Assembly (NCBI RefSeq): GCF_026283945.1
Contig: NZ_JAPDPC010000001.1
Location: 2,170,001 to 2,234,000, forward strand
Origin: Dyella humicola
GTDB lineage: Bacteria; Pseudomonadota; Gammaproteobacteria; Xanthomonadales; Rhodanobacteraceae
Reading direction: 5' to 3'
Length of the DNA: 64,000 bases
This document shows positions 17,278 to 26,324 of the stretch, in pieces. Below the pieces are notes generated by a model. The model was not told where the DNA came from. It did no database searches and worked only from the letters and a program-made list of their open reading frames with translations. The position numbers and the translations under genes are program-made. Each line of letters opens with the position of its first letter. The stretch's first letter is position 1.

Positions 17278-18303
17278 TCACTTGCTTGAGGGCGCCTGGC
17301 CCTGCAGAAAGTCGAGCATGGTCTTGCTGACGAACTCAGGCTGCTCTTCCTGCACAAAGTGGCCACTGTTTTCCACCGGTAGCGCGGTCAGGTTGGTCGC
17401 CTTTTTCCCAACAACGACTTTCATCCATTGATAGGCCGGTCCGGCCAGCACCAGCACGGGCATGTCCAAGGCGCCGTAGTTCTTGTTGTCAGCGATGTCC
17501 TGGGTAAACGCCTGGTACCAGCCGTTGCTGGCACGGATCGCTTCACTGCTGTTGTATGCCTGCTCGTACACGGCGCGGTCGCGCGCGTCGACGGCGTTCT
17601 CGTTGATCAGGAAATATTTGAAGAGCCAGTCTTGCTCGATGCGAATGCGACCGGCGAGCAGTTGCTCCGGAAGCCCGTTGACCTGGTTGAACGCGAACCA
17701 CCAGAGGAACGGGCGTGATGCGCCCACTTTATCGCCTACCGGGGCCTGCGCAGGCAGCAGCGGGAACTTCGTCAGGCCTTCGTCGGGATGAGGAAATTCC
17801 ATCATGACGAGCTTGTTGGTGGCTTGAGGGTAGTTCTCCGCATAGGCATACGCCACGGCGGAACCAATGTCATGTCCGGCCACGTTGACCTTGTCGTAGC
17901 CCAGGGACTTGACCAGTTCGTTGATGTCCTTGGCCATGGTCTTCTTGTCATAGCCATCGGCAGGCTTGGAGGAACCACCCATGCCGCGCAGGTCCACCGT
18001 GATGACGGTGTAGTGTTCGGCCAGCGCAGGCATGATCTTGTGGAATGTCCACCAGGTTTCCGGCCATCCCGGAAGGAGCACCAGCGGCTCACCCTTGCCG
18101 CCGACGACATAATGCAGGCGCACGCCGTTAACGTCGGAGTAGTCGTTCTTGAAGCCCGGCAGCGACTTGACCAAGGTTGAGTCTGAGACGTTGACTGCCC
18201 GGTGAGAGGACGTTCCCGACGAGGGGGCGTCCGTTGCGTGTGCAGCAGACATGGTGATGGCGAGCGCCACCGCGATGGAGCGGAATAGTGAGGCGAGTTT
18301 CAT
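17278..18303 (-). CDS. Exported alpha/beta hydrolase, epoxide hydrolase-like
   Basis: The product has 341 residues, beginning with a Sec signal peptide (MKLASLFRSIAVALAITMSAAHA). The core shows LLPGWPETWWTFHKI (oxyanion), the nucleophile Asp145 in AGHDIGSAV and a C-terminal ENSGHFVQEEQP His. The Asp nucleophile in GHDIG is typical of epoxide hydrolases, fluoroacetate dehalogenases and relatives. The start at 18303 gives the signal peptide directly; the open frame upstream from 18357 adds an unlikely Ser/Pro-rich segment. Length is 40-50 residues above the usual about 295 because of the signal and linker. Confidence 0.88.
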   Translation of the reverse strand: MKLASLFRSIAVALAITMSAAHATDAPSSGTSSHRAVNVSDSTLVKSLPGFKNDYSDVNGVRLHYVVGGKGEPLVLLPGWPETWWTFHKIMPALAEHYTVITVDLRGMGGSSKPADGYDKKTMAKDINELVKSLGYDKVNVAGHDIGSAVAYAYAENYPQATNKLVMMEFPHPDEGLTKFPLLPAQAPVGDKVGASRPFLWWFAFNQVNGLPEQLLAGRIRIEQDWLFKYFLINENAVDARDRAVYEQAYNSSEAIRASNGWYQAFTQDIADNKNYGALDMPVLVLAGPAYQWMKVVVGKKATNLTALPVENSGHFVQEEQPEFVSKTMLDFLQGQAPSSK

Positions 18304-18431
18304 AGGTGTGATACTGGGATTGTTTGAGTGATGGAGCGGCGACGTAGGGGTTGCCAACGCTGCCGGTCTTGGGTGATCCAGAGGATGTTGCCGTGTGGCG
18401 CGCGCGAAGATCGAACCGTCACGTCATGACA

Positions 18432-19349
18432 TCAGCCAGGCGTAAAGGCGGCCACGTGACGCTTAACGAATTCCGCCGTACCCATCGGTTCCTGGCCGGT
18501 CAGCTTGAACACGTCATCAGTGATTCGGTCGTAGCGTCCCTGCGTATGCAGACGGGCCATCACTGCCAGGTGGTTAAGGAGATGCTGCGGAACGCCAAAC
18601 TCCTTGAGCTTCTCCGACCACGGCTCCACCGGGACGTCGCGATAGCGAATCGTGCGACCGAGGGCTTCGGAAAAGGCGCGTGCATGCCGTTCCACATCGA
18701 CCGACTCCGGGCCAGTGAGGTTGTAGATCTGACCGATGTGCGGGGCGGGGTTGTCGAGAATCGTGGCCACGACACGCGCCACGTCATAAGCAGCGATGGG
18801 GGAGGTCTTGGCGTCCCCCAGCGGCAACGCGAGTTCGTCGTTGTCGCGCACGCCCATGGCGCCCAGGCGCAGGAAGAAGCCTTCCAGGAAGACGGTCGGA
18901 CGCACATTGACTACCGGAAGCCCCGACCACGCCAGCACCTGTTCGGCCAACCAATGCAGCTTGTGTTGCGGGCTGTCGGTCGTGTCGTTGATGCCCATCT
19001 GCGATACCGTCATCTGCGACATGTTGACGATGACCTCGACGCCGTAATGCCGGGCGACCGCGGCCACGTTGGCCGTAGCCTCCAAATAGGCCGCCGAAAT
19101 CGACATGCCGAAGTAGATGCGCTTGCAGCCTTCGACGGCGCGGTGCACTGACTGCAGGTCCGTGAGGTCGCCGACGACGACCTCGGCGCCGAGCTGGCGC
19201 AGGGCCTCTGCGCGCTCGTCTTCACGGCGCACCAGTGCGCGCACCTTATGGCCCTTGGCGATCAGCATCGCGACGACGTTGCGGCCAATGGCGCCGATGT
19301 CACCGGCTGCGCCGGTGACCAGGATGGGGCTTTCGTTGGAAGTGCTCAT
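18432..19349 (-). CDS. NmrA-like NAD(P)-binding oxidoreductase (atypical SDR)
   Basis: A 305-residue protein. ILVTGAAGDIGAIGRNVV is the glycine-rich NAD(P) motif, followed by VRALVRREDERAEAL, GAEVVVGDLTD and the sequence LTGPESVDVERHARAFSEALGR, all typical of NmrA/HSCARG-type proteins. The classical SDR YxxxK active site is not evident, as expected in this group, which often senses NAD(P) or acts as quinone/other reductase. It lies 30 bp after the nitrilase gene and is very likely in its operon. Confidence 0.85.
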   Translation of the reverse strand: MSTSNESPILVTGAAGDIGAIGRNVVAMLIAKGHKVRALVRREDERAEALRQLGAEVVVGDLTDLQSVHRAVEGCKRIYFGMSISAAYLEATANVAAVARHYGVEVIVNMSQMTVSQMGINDTTDSPQHKLHWLAEQVLAWSGLPVVNVRPTVFLEGFFLRLGAMGVRDNDELALPLGDAKTSPIAAYDVARVVATILDNPAPHIGQIYNLTGPESVDVERHARAFSEALGRTIRYRDVPVEPWSEKLKEFGVPQHLLNHLAVMARLHTQGRYDRITDDVFKLTGQEPMGTAEFVKRHVAAFTPG

Positions 19350-19379
19350 GGGTTTCTCGCTTGAACGTGGATGGCGTGA

Positions 19380-20357
19380 TTACAGAATTTCGACGGCGCG
19401 CGCGGCGGGAATGGCCGGGTGCGCAGCGCGCTCACGGAGATTGGCTGTCGGTGTGCGGTCGATGATCAGGCTGAGAAGTTCGGGGCGGTTGTAGTGACCA
19501 CGCGAATCCATCTGCTGCTTGCGGCGATAGATCAGGTTGAAATCGAGATCGGCGATGACTTCACCCTCGCCAGCGCGAAGCGGTTCGCCCAGCAGCGTGC
19601 CGTCCGGAGCTACGATCGCGGTGAAGCATCCGCCCGAGATCGGGCCGATCTGGCAACCCGTGTCTTTCATGATCTGTGCCTGCTGATCGGCGTCGAGCCA
19701 GGCGGTGGCGTTCACGACGAAGGCGCCGGACTCCAATGCGTGCTGGCGAATGTTGATTTCCATGCGCATGGCAAACCCCTCACCGAACGCGGAGCCCGGG
19801 TACATGGCGGAATGAATCTGCTCGCCATCGGCCATCAGCGCGTAGCGCGCCAGCGGGTTGTTGTGCTCGAAGCAAGCCAGCTGGCCAATGCGGCCGACCT
19901 TACTATCGACGGCGCGCAGGCCCGAGCCATCGCCCTGACCCCAGATCATGCGTTCGAAATGGGTGGGCGTGATCTTGCGGCGACGCTGGATCAACGTACC
20001 GTCGGCATCAAAGAGCAATTGCGTGTTGTAGATGGTGCCGCCGTCGCGCTCATTAACGCCGATAGACACCACCATGCCAGCCTCGCGGGCCGCCTGGCCG
20101 ATCGCGTCGGTGGCGGGGGAGGGAACCGTCACGGATTGATCGAGCAACCGCAGATACTCGTCGCCAAACAGTTGCGCCAGCGGCGTCTGGACGGCCGAAA
20201 AGTACGGGTAGTAGGGGATCACGGTTTCGGGAAAGGTGGCAAACTGCACGCCCTTCTGGCCCAGCTCGCGGATTTTCTGAACCACCTTTTCGACGGTGGC
20301 TTCACGGCTGTAGAGCACGGGGCTGATCTGGACGGCGGCGGCTTTGACGATGGTCAT
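19380..20357 (-). CDS. Nitrilase (carbon-nitrogen hydrolase superfamily)
   Basis: A 325-residue enzyme that hydrolyses nitriles to acids and ammonia, or a close relative. The Glu-Lys-Cys triad is visible: Glu44 in [13 protein letters not shown], Lys128 in [20 protein letters not shown] and Cys162 in [16 protein letters not shown]. The pattern after the Cys ([11 protein letters not shown]) is that of true nitrilases rather than amidases; Phe replaces the common Trp after the Cys. The ATG at 20357 is chosen; an open extension upstream overlaps the marR gene. A 14-bp element shared with marR lies 21 bp upstream, so MarR control is likely. Confidence 0.92.
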   Translation of the reverse strand: MTIVKAAAVQISPVLYSREATVEKVVQKIRELGQKGVQFATFPETVIPYYPYFSAVQTPLAQLFGDEYLRLLDQSVTVPSPATDAIGQAAREAGMVVSIGVNERDGGTIYNTQLLFDADGTLIQRRRKITPTHFERMIWGQGDGSGLRAVDSKVGRIGQLACFEHNNPLARYALMADGEQIHSAMYPGSAFGEGFAMRMEINIRQHALESGAFVVNATAWLDADQQAQIMKDTGCQIGPISGGCFTAIVAPDGTLLGEPLRAGEGEVIADLDFNLIYRRKQQMDSRGHYNRPELLSLIIDRTPTANLRERAAHPAIPAARAVEIL

Positions 20358-20377
20358 GCAGGAATCCTCAATACTTA

Positions 20378-20391
20378 ATGGTGTATATGCA
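20378..20391. promoter_or_regulatory. Putative MarR operator upstream of the nitrilase gene
   Basis: ATGGTGTATATGCA here is the exact reverse complement of TGCATATACACCAT at 20896-20909 in front of marR. The AT-rich TATA core is unusual for this GC-rich region. It begins 21 bp before the nitrilase ATG. Confidence 0.65.
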
Positions 20392-20409
20392 ACATAGTGG
20401 ATAAAAAAA

Positions 20410-20880
20410 TTAGCCGGCCAACTCCTCAACGGGGAGGCCGGAGGACAACTGGACAATGGCGGAGGCGCCGTCAATACCAAGTAACTGATTGGCTTTGACT
20501 TGGGCAGCGCGCCATGCCGGCATGGCTTGCGCCAACAGCTCGCGCCCTTCTTTGGAGATCCTGATGGGGCGGCTGCGCCCCTTTTCGGGAACGATTTCCT
20601 CCGCCCAACCCTGATCAAGCACCAACTGGAGATTGCGCGTGGAAGTGGAGCGCTCCTGAAAGTTGGCTCGACCGATCTCCGCTTTGCTCGCACCGTCCAT
20701 ACGGGCGATCAGCACGAGGAGGGAAAACTGGGAGGAGCTCAGGCCGAACGGACGCAGTTCCTGGTCATACAGGTTCGTCACCACCCGCGAAATGCGCCGT
20801 GAGCGCGTCATCAGACAGTCCTGCGTGACCTCCTGGACGATGGTGGCGACAGCTTCGGTTTTCCGGGGAGGCTTGTTCAT
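20410..20880 (-). CDS. MarR family transcriptional regulator
   Basis: A 156-residue winged-helix dimer of the MarR family. Seen are the N-terminal dimerisation helix ([22 protein letters not shown]), the core [27 protein letters not shown], the recognition helix [17 protein letters not shown] and the wing [17 protein letters not shown]. The ATG at 20880 is preferred to a TTG at 20892. It lies upstream of the nitrilase gene on the same strand. Matching 14-bp elements before both genes suggest that it represses itself and the nitrilase series, with release by an aromatic or nitrile-derived ligand (inference). Confidence 0.88.
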   Translation of the reverse strand: MNKPPRKTEAVATIVQEVTQDCLMTRSRRISRVVTNLYDQELRPFGLSSSQFSLLVLIARMDGASKAEIGRANFQERSTSTRNLQLVLDQGWAEEIVPEKGRSRPIRISKEGRELLAQAMPAWRAAQVKANQLLGIDGASAIVQLSSGLPVEELAG

Positions 20881-20895
20881 GGGCCGGGACAATAG

Positions 20896-20909
20896 TGCAT
20901 ATACACCAT
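20896..20909. promoter_or_regulatory. Putative MarR operator upstream of marR
   Basis: TGCATATACACCAT, the same 14 bp as at 20378-20391 in opposite orientation. The core GTGCATATACAC (20895-20906) is a near palindrome with one mismatched pair, as expected for a dimeric winged-helix protein. It starts 16 bp before the marR ATG. Confidence 0.65.
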
Positions 20910-21191
20910 GATGTCAAGCCGACTCGACGTGGAATGGGCTGGTCGAACAGGCACCCAGGTAGGTCAGATGGTAATCACGGTCGACCGAATGCTTTGGGTG
21001 GAAGGGTGCGCGCTTGACCTAGGGCAGATCTTGCGGAGCCCGCACTTGGCCGATGCGTGGCTGTAGGGCAGGGCGATTAGAGAGGGTTGTCGTGGGTAAG
21101 AGCATCCCCGCGGAGCTCGTGGCCTGGCCACCGCAATGCGCGCCGGAGTAGTAGATCGATTGTGCTCAGGCTTGGTACGGAAAGCGCATGG
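20910..21191. other. Intergenic region, about 280 bp
   Basis: It lies between marR and the pirin gene end. The marR promoter should sit at its left edge, over the operator. Nothing else is recognised. Confidence 0.35.
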
Positions 21192-22064
21192 CTACTTGAG
21201 CCGCCCCTGCTGGCGCAGGTCATTTGCGATTTCCTGGATACGGGTCTCCCCGTGAAGAAGCGTTTGCGGGCTGGTGTGGACCGAGTAGTGACCGAGGACC
21301 AACTCGTAAGGATGCTTCGTCGCCGAACCCATGACGAATTCCGTATCCCGTACCGCTAGAAATTCGATGGCGTCCTCACCCTCTTCGAAGGTCGCCATCT
21401 CCCCGGCCTCAATGAGGCCCGGCGTCAGCAAAGAGCCAACACTCACGGCCGCCCAGGCGACTTCATGCCCAAGAGGTGGTTGGTATCGCCAGGTTTCGCC
21501 GGCCTTGAGCTTGACTGAAAAATAGTTGATGGGTGAGGGCGACTCGATGTTGGCTTTAGCCTGTCCATATTGGCCCAGCAGGACAGTCACCGGCCCCTCG
21601 ATGGAGCGGGAATCGGGGTGAACGTATCGGCTATAGGGCTGCGTGAGTTCTGACGATGCAGGCAATGCCACCCAGAGCTGGAAGCCGCGGAGTCGATCGG
21701 ACTTTCCGAACCCGCCGCCATGCCAGGCACCGCTGCCCGCATGCATCCACTCCATCCAGTCGTGGTCAATCTGGCCTCTTCGCCCCAGGTCGTCCTCGTA
21801 GTTGACAGACCCTTCGAATAACCACGTCAACGTTGCAATGCCTGAATGTGGATGCAGCCCCATGCGCTGCTCGCCAGCGTGGGCCAAGTCCTTGGCATCA
21901 ATAAGATCCAGGAACACAAATGGCTTGAGTATCTCGCCGTGATCGGCAGGGCTCATGAGGCGAGTGACCGGGCCCTGCGTATACCCCCTTGTCCGGAAGG
22001 CGATGGCACGATGGCTATCGACTGGGTTGACTGTGATTTCACCGGGGGGCAGGGGCTTCAGCAT
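21192..22064 (-). CDS. Pirin family protein
   Basis: A 290-residue bicupin of the pirin family. The N-terminal cupin has the signature GLHPHSGIATLTWLFEGSVNYED and WMEWMHAGSGAWHGG; the C-terminal cupin (residues about 180-290) is degenerate. In canonical pirins three His and one Glu hold the metal; the HPH pair and the late His are here, but the usual Glu after WMxAGxGxxHS is Gly, so metal binding may differ. Pirins act as quercetinase-like dioxygenases or regulators. The ATG at 22064 has GGAG nine bases upstream. A divergent reading further upstream is rejected as low complexity. Confidence 0.88.
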   Translation of the reverse strand: MLKPLPPGEITVNPVDSHRAIAFRTRGYTQGPVTRLMSPADHGEILKPFVFLDLIDAKDLAHAGEQRMGLHPHSGIATLTWLFEGSVNYEDDLGRRGQIDHDWMEWMHAGSGAWHGGGFGKSDRLRGFQLWVALPASSELTQPYSRYVHPDSRSIEGPVTVLLGQYGQAKANIESPSPINYFSVKLKAGETWRYQPPLGHEVAWAAVSVGSLLTPGLIEAGEMATFEEGEDAIEFLAVRDTEFVMGSATKHPYELVLGHYSVHTSPQTLLHGETRIQEIANDLRQQGRLK

Positions 22065-22335
22065 GTTCGTAATCTCCGCAAAAGGTGGTCGGTCCATGGG
22101 ATAGGGGTGCGTCTCACGCGGTCTGCCGACGTGCATCGCCGGCGCCAAGCTTCTCGAGCATTCGGCACGGAACGTTGCGTCATCACAATGTGGCGAAAGT
22201 GAGCTGCTGGCACTAGCTAGTGCGGATGGATTGCATTCATCCATCGATGGCGGGAATGCAGAGCTGGCGAGCCTCTCGCAATCGTGATCTACGGAGCGCG
22301 CCGCAACGGAACTTCTTCGAAAGTAAGGGAACGGA

Positions 22336-23268
22336 CTAGTGGTCTTGGCTCGAAGCGGGCGGGGCGGTGGCATCTACCAGTCCGGCGGTAACCATTCGAG
22401 CCGTGATGAATTCGATGAATGCAGTCATGGCGTGGGGCATCTGGCGACGGCCCTGGTAAACGAGAAACAACTCGAAACCCTCGATGCCGTATGCGGGCAA
22501 CACCTGGACAAGCTGGCCATCATCCACGTAGTGAGAAGTCATCACGTCTGGCAGGAGGGCGATTCCCATATCGGCGATGCATGCTTTGAGCAGCGCGAGC
22601 GCCGAATTGACATAGAGTCGCCCCTGAACATGAATCTCGACGGTTCCGTCAGGGCCATCGAGATGCCAGGCCACTCTGCCGGCCGCAGGCGGAGTCGCGA
22701 TGCAGTCATGAGTTGCCAAATCCTCTAATGATCGCGGAACTCCACGTGCGGCGAGATATGCCGGGCTCGCCACGAGACAGGCTCTGTTGCTGCCAACGCG
22801 GCGTGCAATCAGCGATCGTTCGGTTACGGCACCAGTACGTATGGCGACGTCGATGCCCGCTGCGACCAGGTCAGCGCGGGCATCGCTGAGTGCGAATTCC
22901 AGCCGGACCTTGGGATAAGTCGCAAGAAACTCTCTTATCCATCCGAGCTCAAACCAGTTAAAGAAATCGGCGGGCGCGGCCACGCGTACCTTTCCGCTGG
23001 GAATCCGGCTTCCCTCAGCGAGATCCAGCGTGGCCTCTGAGAGTGCGTCGATCTGATCCGAGCTGCGCACGTACAGTGCCTCTCCAGCATCCGTCAACGT
23101 TAGGCGACGGGTCGACCGGTGCAGCAAGCGAAGCCCCAACTGCTCCTCCAGCTTCTGGATGCGTCGACTGGCGGTGTTCGATGGAATGCCGGCTCGTCGT
23201 GCGGCCTCAGCAAAGCTCCCTGCCTTCACAACCTGTACGAATAGGGCGATATCGTTGAGATCAACCAT
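22336..23268 (-). CDS. LysR family transcriptional regulator
   Basis: A 310-residue regulator. It begins MVDLNDIALFVQVVKAGSFAEAARRAGIPSNTASRRIQ, the standard winged-helix N-terminus of LysR proteins, followed by the linker helix and a substrate-binding domain (SGKVRVAAPADFF to the end). The ATG at 23268 has AGGA upstream. It lies upstream of the pirin gene on the same strand with 270 bp between, and LysR-pirin pairs are common, so pirin may be its target (inference). Confidence 0.92.
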   Translation of the reverse strand: MVDLNDIALFVQVVKAGSFAEAARRAGIPSNTASRRIQKLEEQLGLRLLHRSTRRLTLTDAGEALYVRSSDQIDALSEATLDLAEGSRIPSGKVRVAAPADFFNWFELGWIREFLATYPKVRLEFALSDARADLVAAGIDVAIRTGAVTERSLIARRVGSNRACLVASPAYLAARGVPRSLEDLATHDCIATPPAAGRVAWHLDGPDGTVEIHVQGRLYVNSALALLKACIADMGIALLPDVMTSHYVDDGQLVQVLPAYGIEGFELFLVYQGRRQMPHAMTAFIEFITARMVTAGLVDATAPPASSQDH

Positions 23269-23607
23269 AAGATTCCTGCCGAGGAGAGCCTTCGCTGCGC
23301 CGGAGGCAGTGCGATTGTCGCCGAGACAGAGGCTTCCCGCACGAGGCGGCAATCGGTAACCGGGTGCCTGCGCCAAGCGGTTCAGTGGTAAATACGAGCA
23401 CCGGCTCGCCACGGCGACGATGGCGATGACTCCGTTGACGACGCGGCGGCCGCCGAAGCGGCCCATTGGACGACCGGCGGCTAGGTTGCTAACCGCTGCC
23501 CTCAGAGCAACAGCAAAGTAGCCAGAGCGTGGGCGTCACCGCCAGTGGCTCGTGCGATCAAGTGAAGCACGTGATGACGACACACGTTGGCACCACGCTG
23601 GCTAGGA
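23269..23607. other. Intergenic region, 339 bp
   Basis: No gene, repeat or clear promoter is recognised between the LysR gene and the end of the crotonase gene. Confidence 0.35.
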
Positions 23608-24567
23608 TCACTTCGCGGGGTCGTCGAGCAATCCCGTGTAATGGGGGAGGTTCACTTCGACGTCAGGCTTGGTCTGCAACCCGAGTTTCATCAGCTGTTG
23701 AATGCGATGTTGCGCCTGCGGGCGCTGCACCGAAGTGATGAACGAAGCCCATTCGCCACCAAGCTCTTGGTCCGGAGGCAGGCTGGCGAGGTCGACGCGC
23801 TGCTTGATGTCGGCAAGGGTCTGCTTGTCGAACTTGGAAATGCGACGAGCCAGGTTGTCGACAAAGCCATCCAGCTCAGCATCGGGAAATGCACGATTGA
23901 CGTAACCATATCGCTCGGCGAGCTCACCGTTGATGTCATCACCGCTGAGGAGCACTTCAAGAGCGCGCCCCCGACCGATCAGGCGAGGCAGGCGAGCCAT
24001 GGGTCCGCCACCCGGCGTAAAGCCGGCACCGACCTCGAACTGCGAGAGAACGGCCTTTTCGCGACTGGCGAAGCGCATGTCGCTCGCCAGCGCCAGTTCG
24101 CTTCCGACGCCCGTGGCCCGACCGCGGATCATTGCAATCGACACGACGGGTGCGCGGCTCAAGCGTGCCAGCATGTCGGGAAGCGGAGGAAGTCCCGTGC
24201 GCCCCGCGGCCATGCTGGTCGTATCCGAGAGTGGCGGAACAAAGTTGTAGTGCGTCAGGAAGAAGCCAGGCACGGCACTATCGAATACCACGACCTTCAC
24301 GCGCGGGTCTGTCTCGATCTGCGTGATCGCATCGTTAAGCTGAGGGATCGTCTCCGGGCCGAAGATGTTGTAAGGCGGATTATCCATCGTGATGCGCCAG
24401 TATTCGGGCGTGACGCGTGTAATCCGCACTTCCTTCCGGTGGATGGGGTGATCGACGTGTTCTTGCGCGGGCGAATTGGACACATCTTGCGCGGCACTAG
24501 CATGCGCAGGGAGAGTGGCAGCGATAGCACCAGCCGCAAGTGTGGCGGCGATATGGTGGAGTTTCAT
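23608..24567 (-). CDS. Enoyl-CoA hydratase/isomerase (crotonase) family protein with signal peptide
   Basis: A 319-residue protein. The crotonase core is clear: YWRITMDNPPYNIFGPETI, DPRVKVVVFDSAVPGFF, the oxyanion-hole region RGRATGVGSELALASDMRF and GGGPMARLPRLIGRGRALEVLLSG. Unusually, it starts with a strong Sec signal peptide (MKLHHIAATLAAGAIAATLPAHASA), although crotonases work on cytosolic CoA thioesters. Either it acts on a non-CoA substrate in the periplasm or the signal was added by rearrangement. The start at 24567 is set by the signal peptide. Confidence 0.85.
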   Translation of the reverse strand: MKLHHIAATLAAGAIAATLPAHASAAQDVSNSPAQEHVDHPIHRKEVRITRVTPEYWRITMDNPPYNIFGPETIPQLNDAITQIETDPRVKVVVFDSAVPGFFLTHYNFVPPLSDTTSMAAGRTGLPPLPDMLARLSRAPVVSIAMIRGRATGVGSELALASDMRFASREKAVLSQFEVGAGFTPGGGPMARLPRLIGRGRALEVLLSGDDINGELAERYGYVNRAFPDAELDGFVDNLARRISKFDKQTLADIKQRVDLASLPPDQELGGEWASFITSVQRPQAQHRIQQLMKLGLQTKPDVEVNLPHYTGLLDDPAK

Positions 24568-24731
24568 AAGAAAAAACCTATGGGTGGATGGATTGAGCAA
24601 ATGGTGCGATTACACATGCGCGATTAGAAACGCCGTCACTCGAAAGCGACGTTTCGATCAGGCGGAGGCATGCCGTCTCACCGGTTGGAATACGGAGGAA
24701 TGGCGCGTCTTTTGTTTTAGATGAGGCTGCA

Positions 24732-25085
24732 TTAGACGCGACTGGATTCGCGCTGTTCCCTGGCCGTATCCATCGCCATCTCCCACGTGACGCGATCAAG
24801 AAAAGCGATCACCTGAGCAGGTCTTCCCTGAAGGACGATGTGCATGGCTGTTCCGCCAAGTTCTTCGATGAAATCGTTCTCAAACCAGTCCATAACCATC
24901 TCCAGGTCCGGCTCGACACGCATTGCCGCCTTGATGACCTGCGCCAAATGGCCGATGACAAGGTGGAATCGCGGTGGCCAATCCATGGTTACCTCAGCTT
25001 CGATGATGTGTTGATTCGCAGCGCGTCCGTCGATCAAACCGATGGGCCGGAGCGGCCGGCTAGTCGCCTGATGGATCATCCTCAT
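24732..25085 (-). CDS. Hypothetical protein, 117 residues
   Basis: The family is not recognised. The product begins MRMIHQATSRPLRPIGLIDG and contains DLEMVMDWFENDFIEELGGTA; it looks like a soluble alpha/beta protein without signal or membrane segment. GGA lies four bases before ATG 25085, which supports that start; an in-frame ATG at 25112 has no ribosome site. It follows the AraC gene by 28 bp and is probably co-transcribed with it. Confidence 0.5.
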   Translation of the reverse strand: MRMIHQATSRPLRPIGLIDGRAANQHIIEAEVTMDWPPRFHLVIGHLAQVIKAAMRVEPDLEMVMDWFENDFIEELGGTAMHIVLQGRPAQVIAFLDRVTWEMAMDTAREQRESSRV

Positions 25086-25113
25086 TACTTCCTTTTCACC
25101 GAGATGCGGCATC

Positions 25114-25770
25114 TCAGGCCGCGGTGACCACGGTGTGGGTGCTTCCCGTACTTCCTTCGAACGTTTCAGATGGCAGGGCATCCATGCATCGGCGTGCGTA
25201 CTGAAGCGGTGTCATGCCCACGGCACGACGAAAGTGCCGCGTCAAGTGACTTTGGTCGGCGAAGCCGATCTCGACGGCAATATCACTGATGCGCATGGCA
25301 CGCAGGCGCAGCAATGCCTTCGCCTGCTCCAATCGCACCTGCAGCAGGTATTCCATCGGGCTGTAGCCCGTGCTGCGGCGGAACAGTCGGGCAAAATGGA
25401 AGCGGCTCATGCAGGCCGCGTCTGCGATGTCCTGTAGCGTCATTTTTTCGCCCAGTCGCTTGTGGATAGCGTTGATAACCCTGCAAAGTGAAACACGCGG
25501 GAGGCCGCGCTGCCGGACAACGGATTGCCCCGGCAAAATGCGGCCACCGGCGTCGCCCCTTGCATGATGGTCATCGAGGCGCATGCCAACGATGTCGTTG
25601 CGTTTGGAGTCCAAGTAAGTCAGGAATCCCGGCCAGGTGGGATCGGCGCGCGCGTGCATCGTGGTCTTGGCTGGTTTCCCTGAAGCCGACGCGGCAGAAC
25701 GCGCCGACTCATCCCCGAGCTTCAAAAGAGGGGCGATCTCGCCCGCCGGCAAGTGCCATAGCTCCGTCAT
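25114..25770 (-). CDS. AraC family regulator with amidase-like N-terminus
   Basis: The C-terminal 110 residues are a complete AraC DNA-binding domain (TLQDIADAACMSRFHFARLFRRSTGYSPMEYLL and ISDIAVEIGFADQSHLTRHFRRAVG). The first part has no usual sensor domain. Its first about 25 residues (MTELWHLPAGEIAPLL, ESA) resemble the start of the amidase at 28775 (MTELWSMAASDLAALV, VSA), and the DNA around the ATG including the ribosome site is similar too. It may be a fusion of a decayed amidase front end to an AraC gene. Start at 25770 has GGAG five bases upstream; ATG 25833 is an alternative, giving 239 residues. Confidence 0.75.
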   Translation of the reverse strand: MTELWHLPAGEIAPLLKLGDESARSAASASGKPAKTTMHARADPTWPGFLTYLDSKRNDIVGMRLDDHHARGDAGGRILPGQSVVRQRGLPRVSLCRVINAIHKRLGEKMTLQDIADAACMSRFHFARLFRRSTGYSPMEYLLQVRLEQAKALLRLRAMRISDIAVEIGFADQSHLTRHFRRAVGMTPLQYARRCMDALPSETFEGSTGSTHTVVTAA

Positions 25771-25833
25771 GTCGTCTCCAGGTGCCAGTGTCGTTCCGCA
25801 TGGACGTGAGGTGAAATCGCTTTGAGAGATCAT

Positions 25834-26324
25834 GTGCTTCCGAACAAGTCGTCAACGTGTGGCGGATTGGGCCAGCCGTTTCTCTCAGGCCATAAAGCTA
25901 ACCGCCAGCTTCAGGTCACGAGCTGCTCGCCGGCGTGCTTAGAAGACCGTCTTGACGTATCCCGGATGTGTCGTCGCCGGTGATAAAGCGTGTTGAAATG
26001 TGTGTGGGGCGACGTCGGATACGTTTGGATACAAAAAAGCGGACTACTACTCGTTCTTAGGGTCCACCGGATGACTCTGAGGAACGCGCGGCGATGCCTG
26101 CGCCGTGGTACGGGTGAAGAAGTGTCACGATGCGGTGACAGAAGGGTTCGACACGAAGGATGTCCGTGCGCTGGATGTGCCCCAGCCTGGCATCGCTCAA
26201 TTCAACGCCGACACCGCGTGCCTCCGTCACAGTGCTGCGTCCTCGACGTATGCGCACTGATGTTCTATGGCGCCCGTGCAACCGTGTCTATGTTGCGTCT
26301 ACGACAACACACGGGAGTAGCCCA
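25834..26324. other. Intergenic region, about 490 bp
   Basis: It lies between the leftward AraC gene and the rightward RidA gene and should contain both promoters. Short open frames here have no ribosome site or recognisable product. Confidence 0.35.

Noticed and set aside
20358-20693. Upstream extension of the nitrilase frame
   Set aside because: It lies inside marR in another frame; nitrilase homology begins at 20357.
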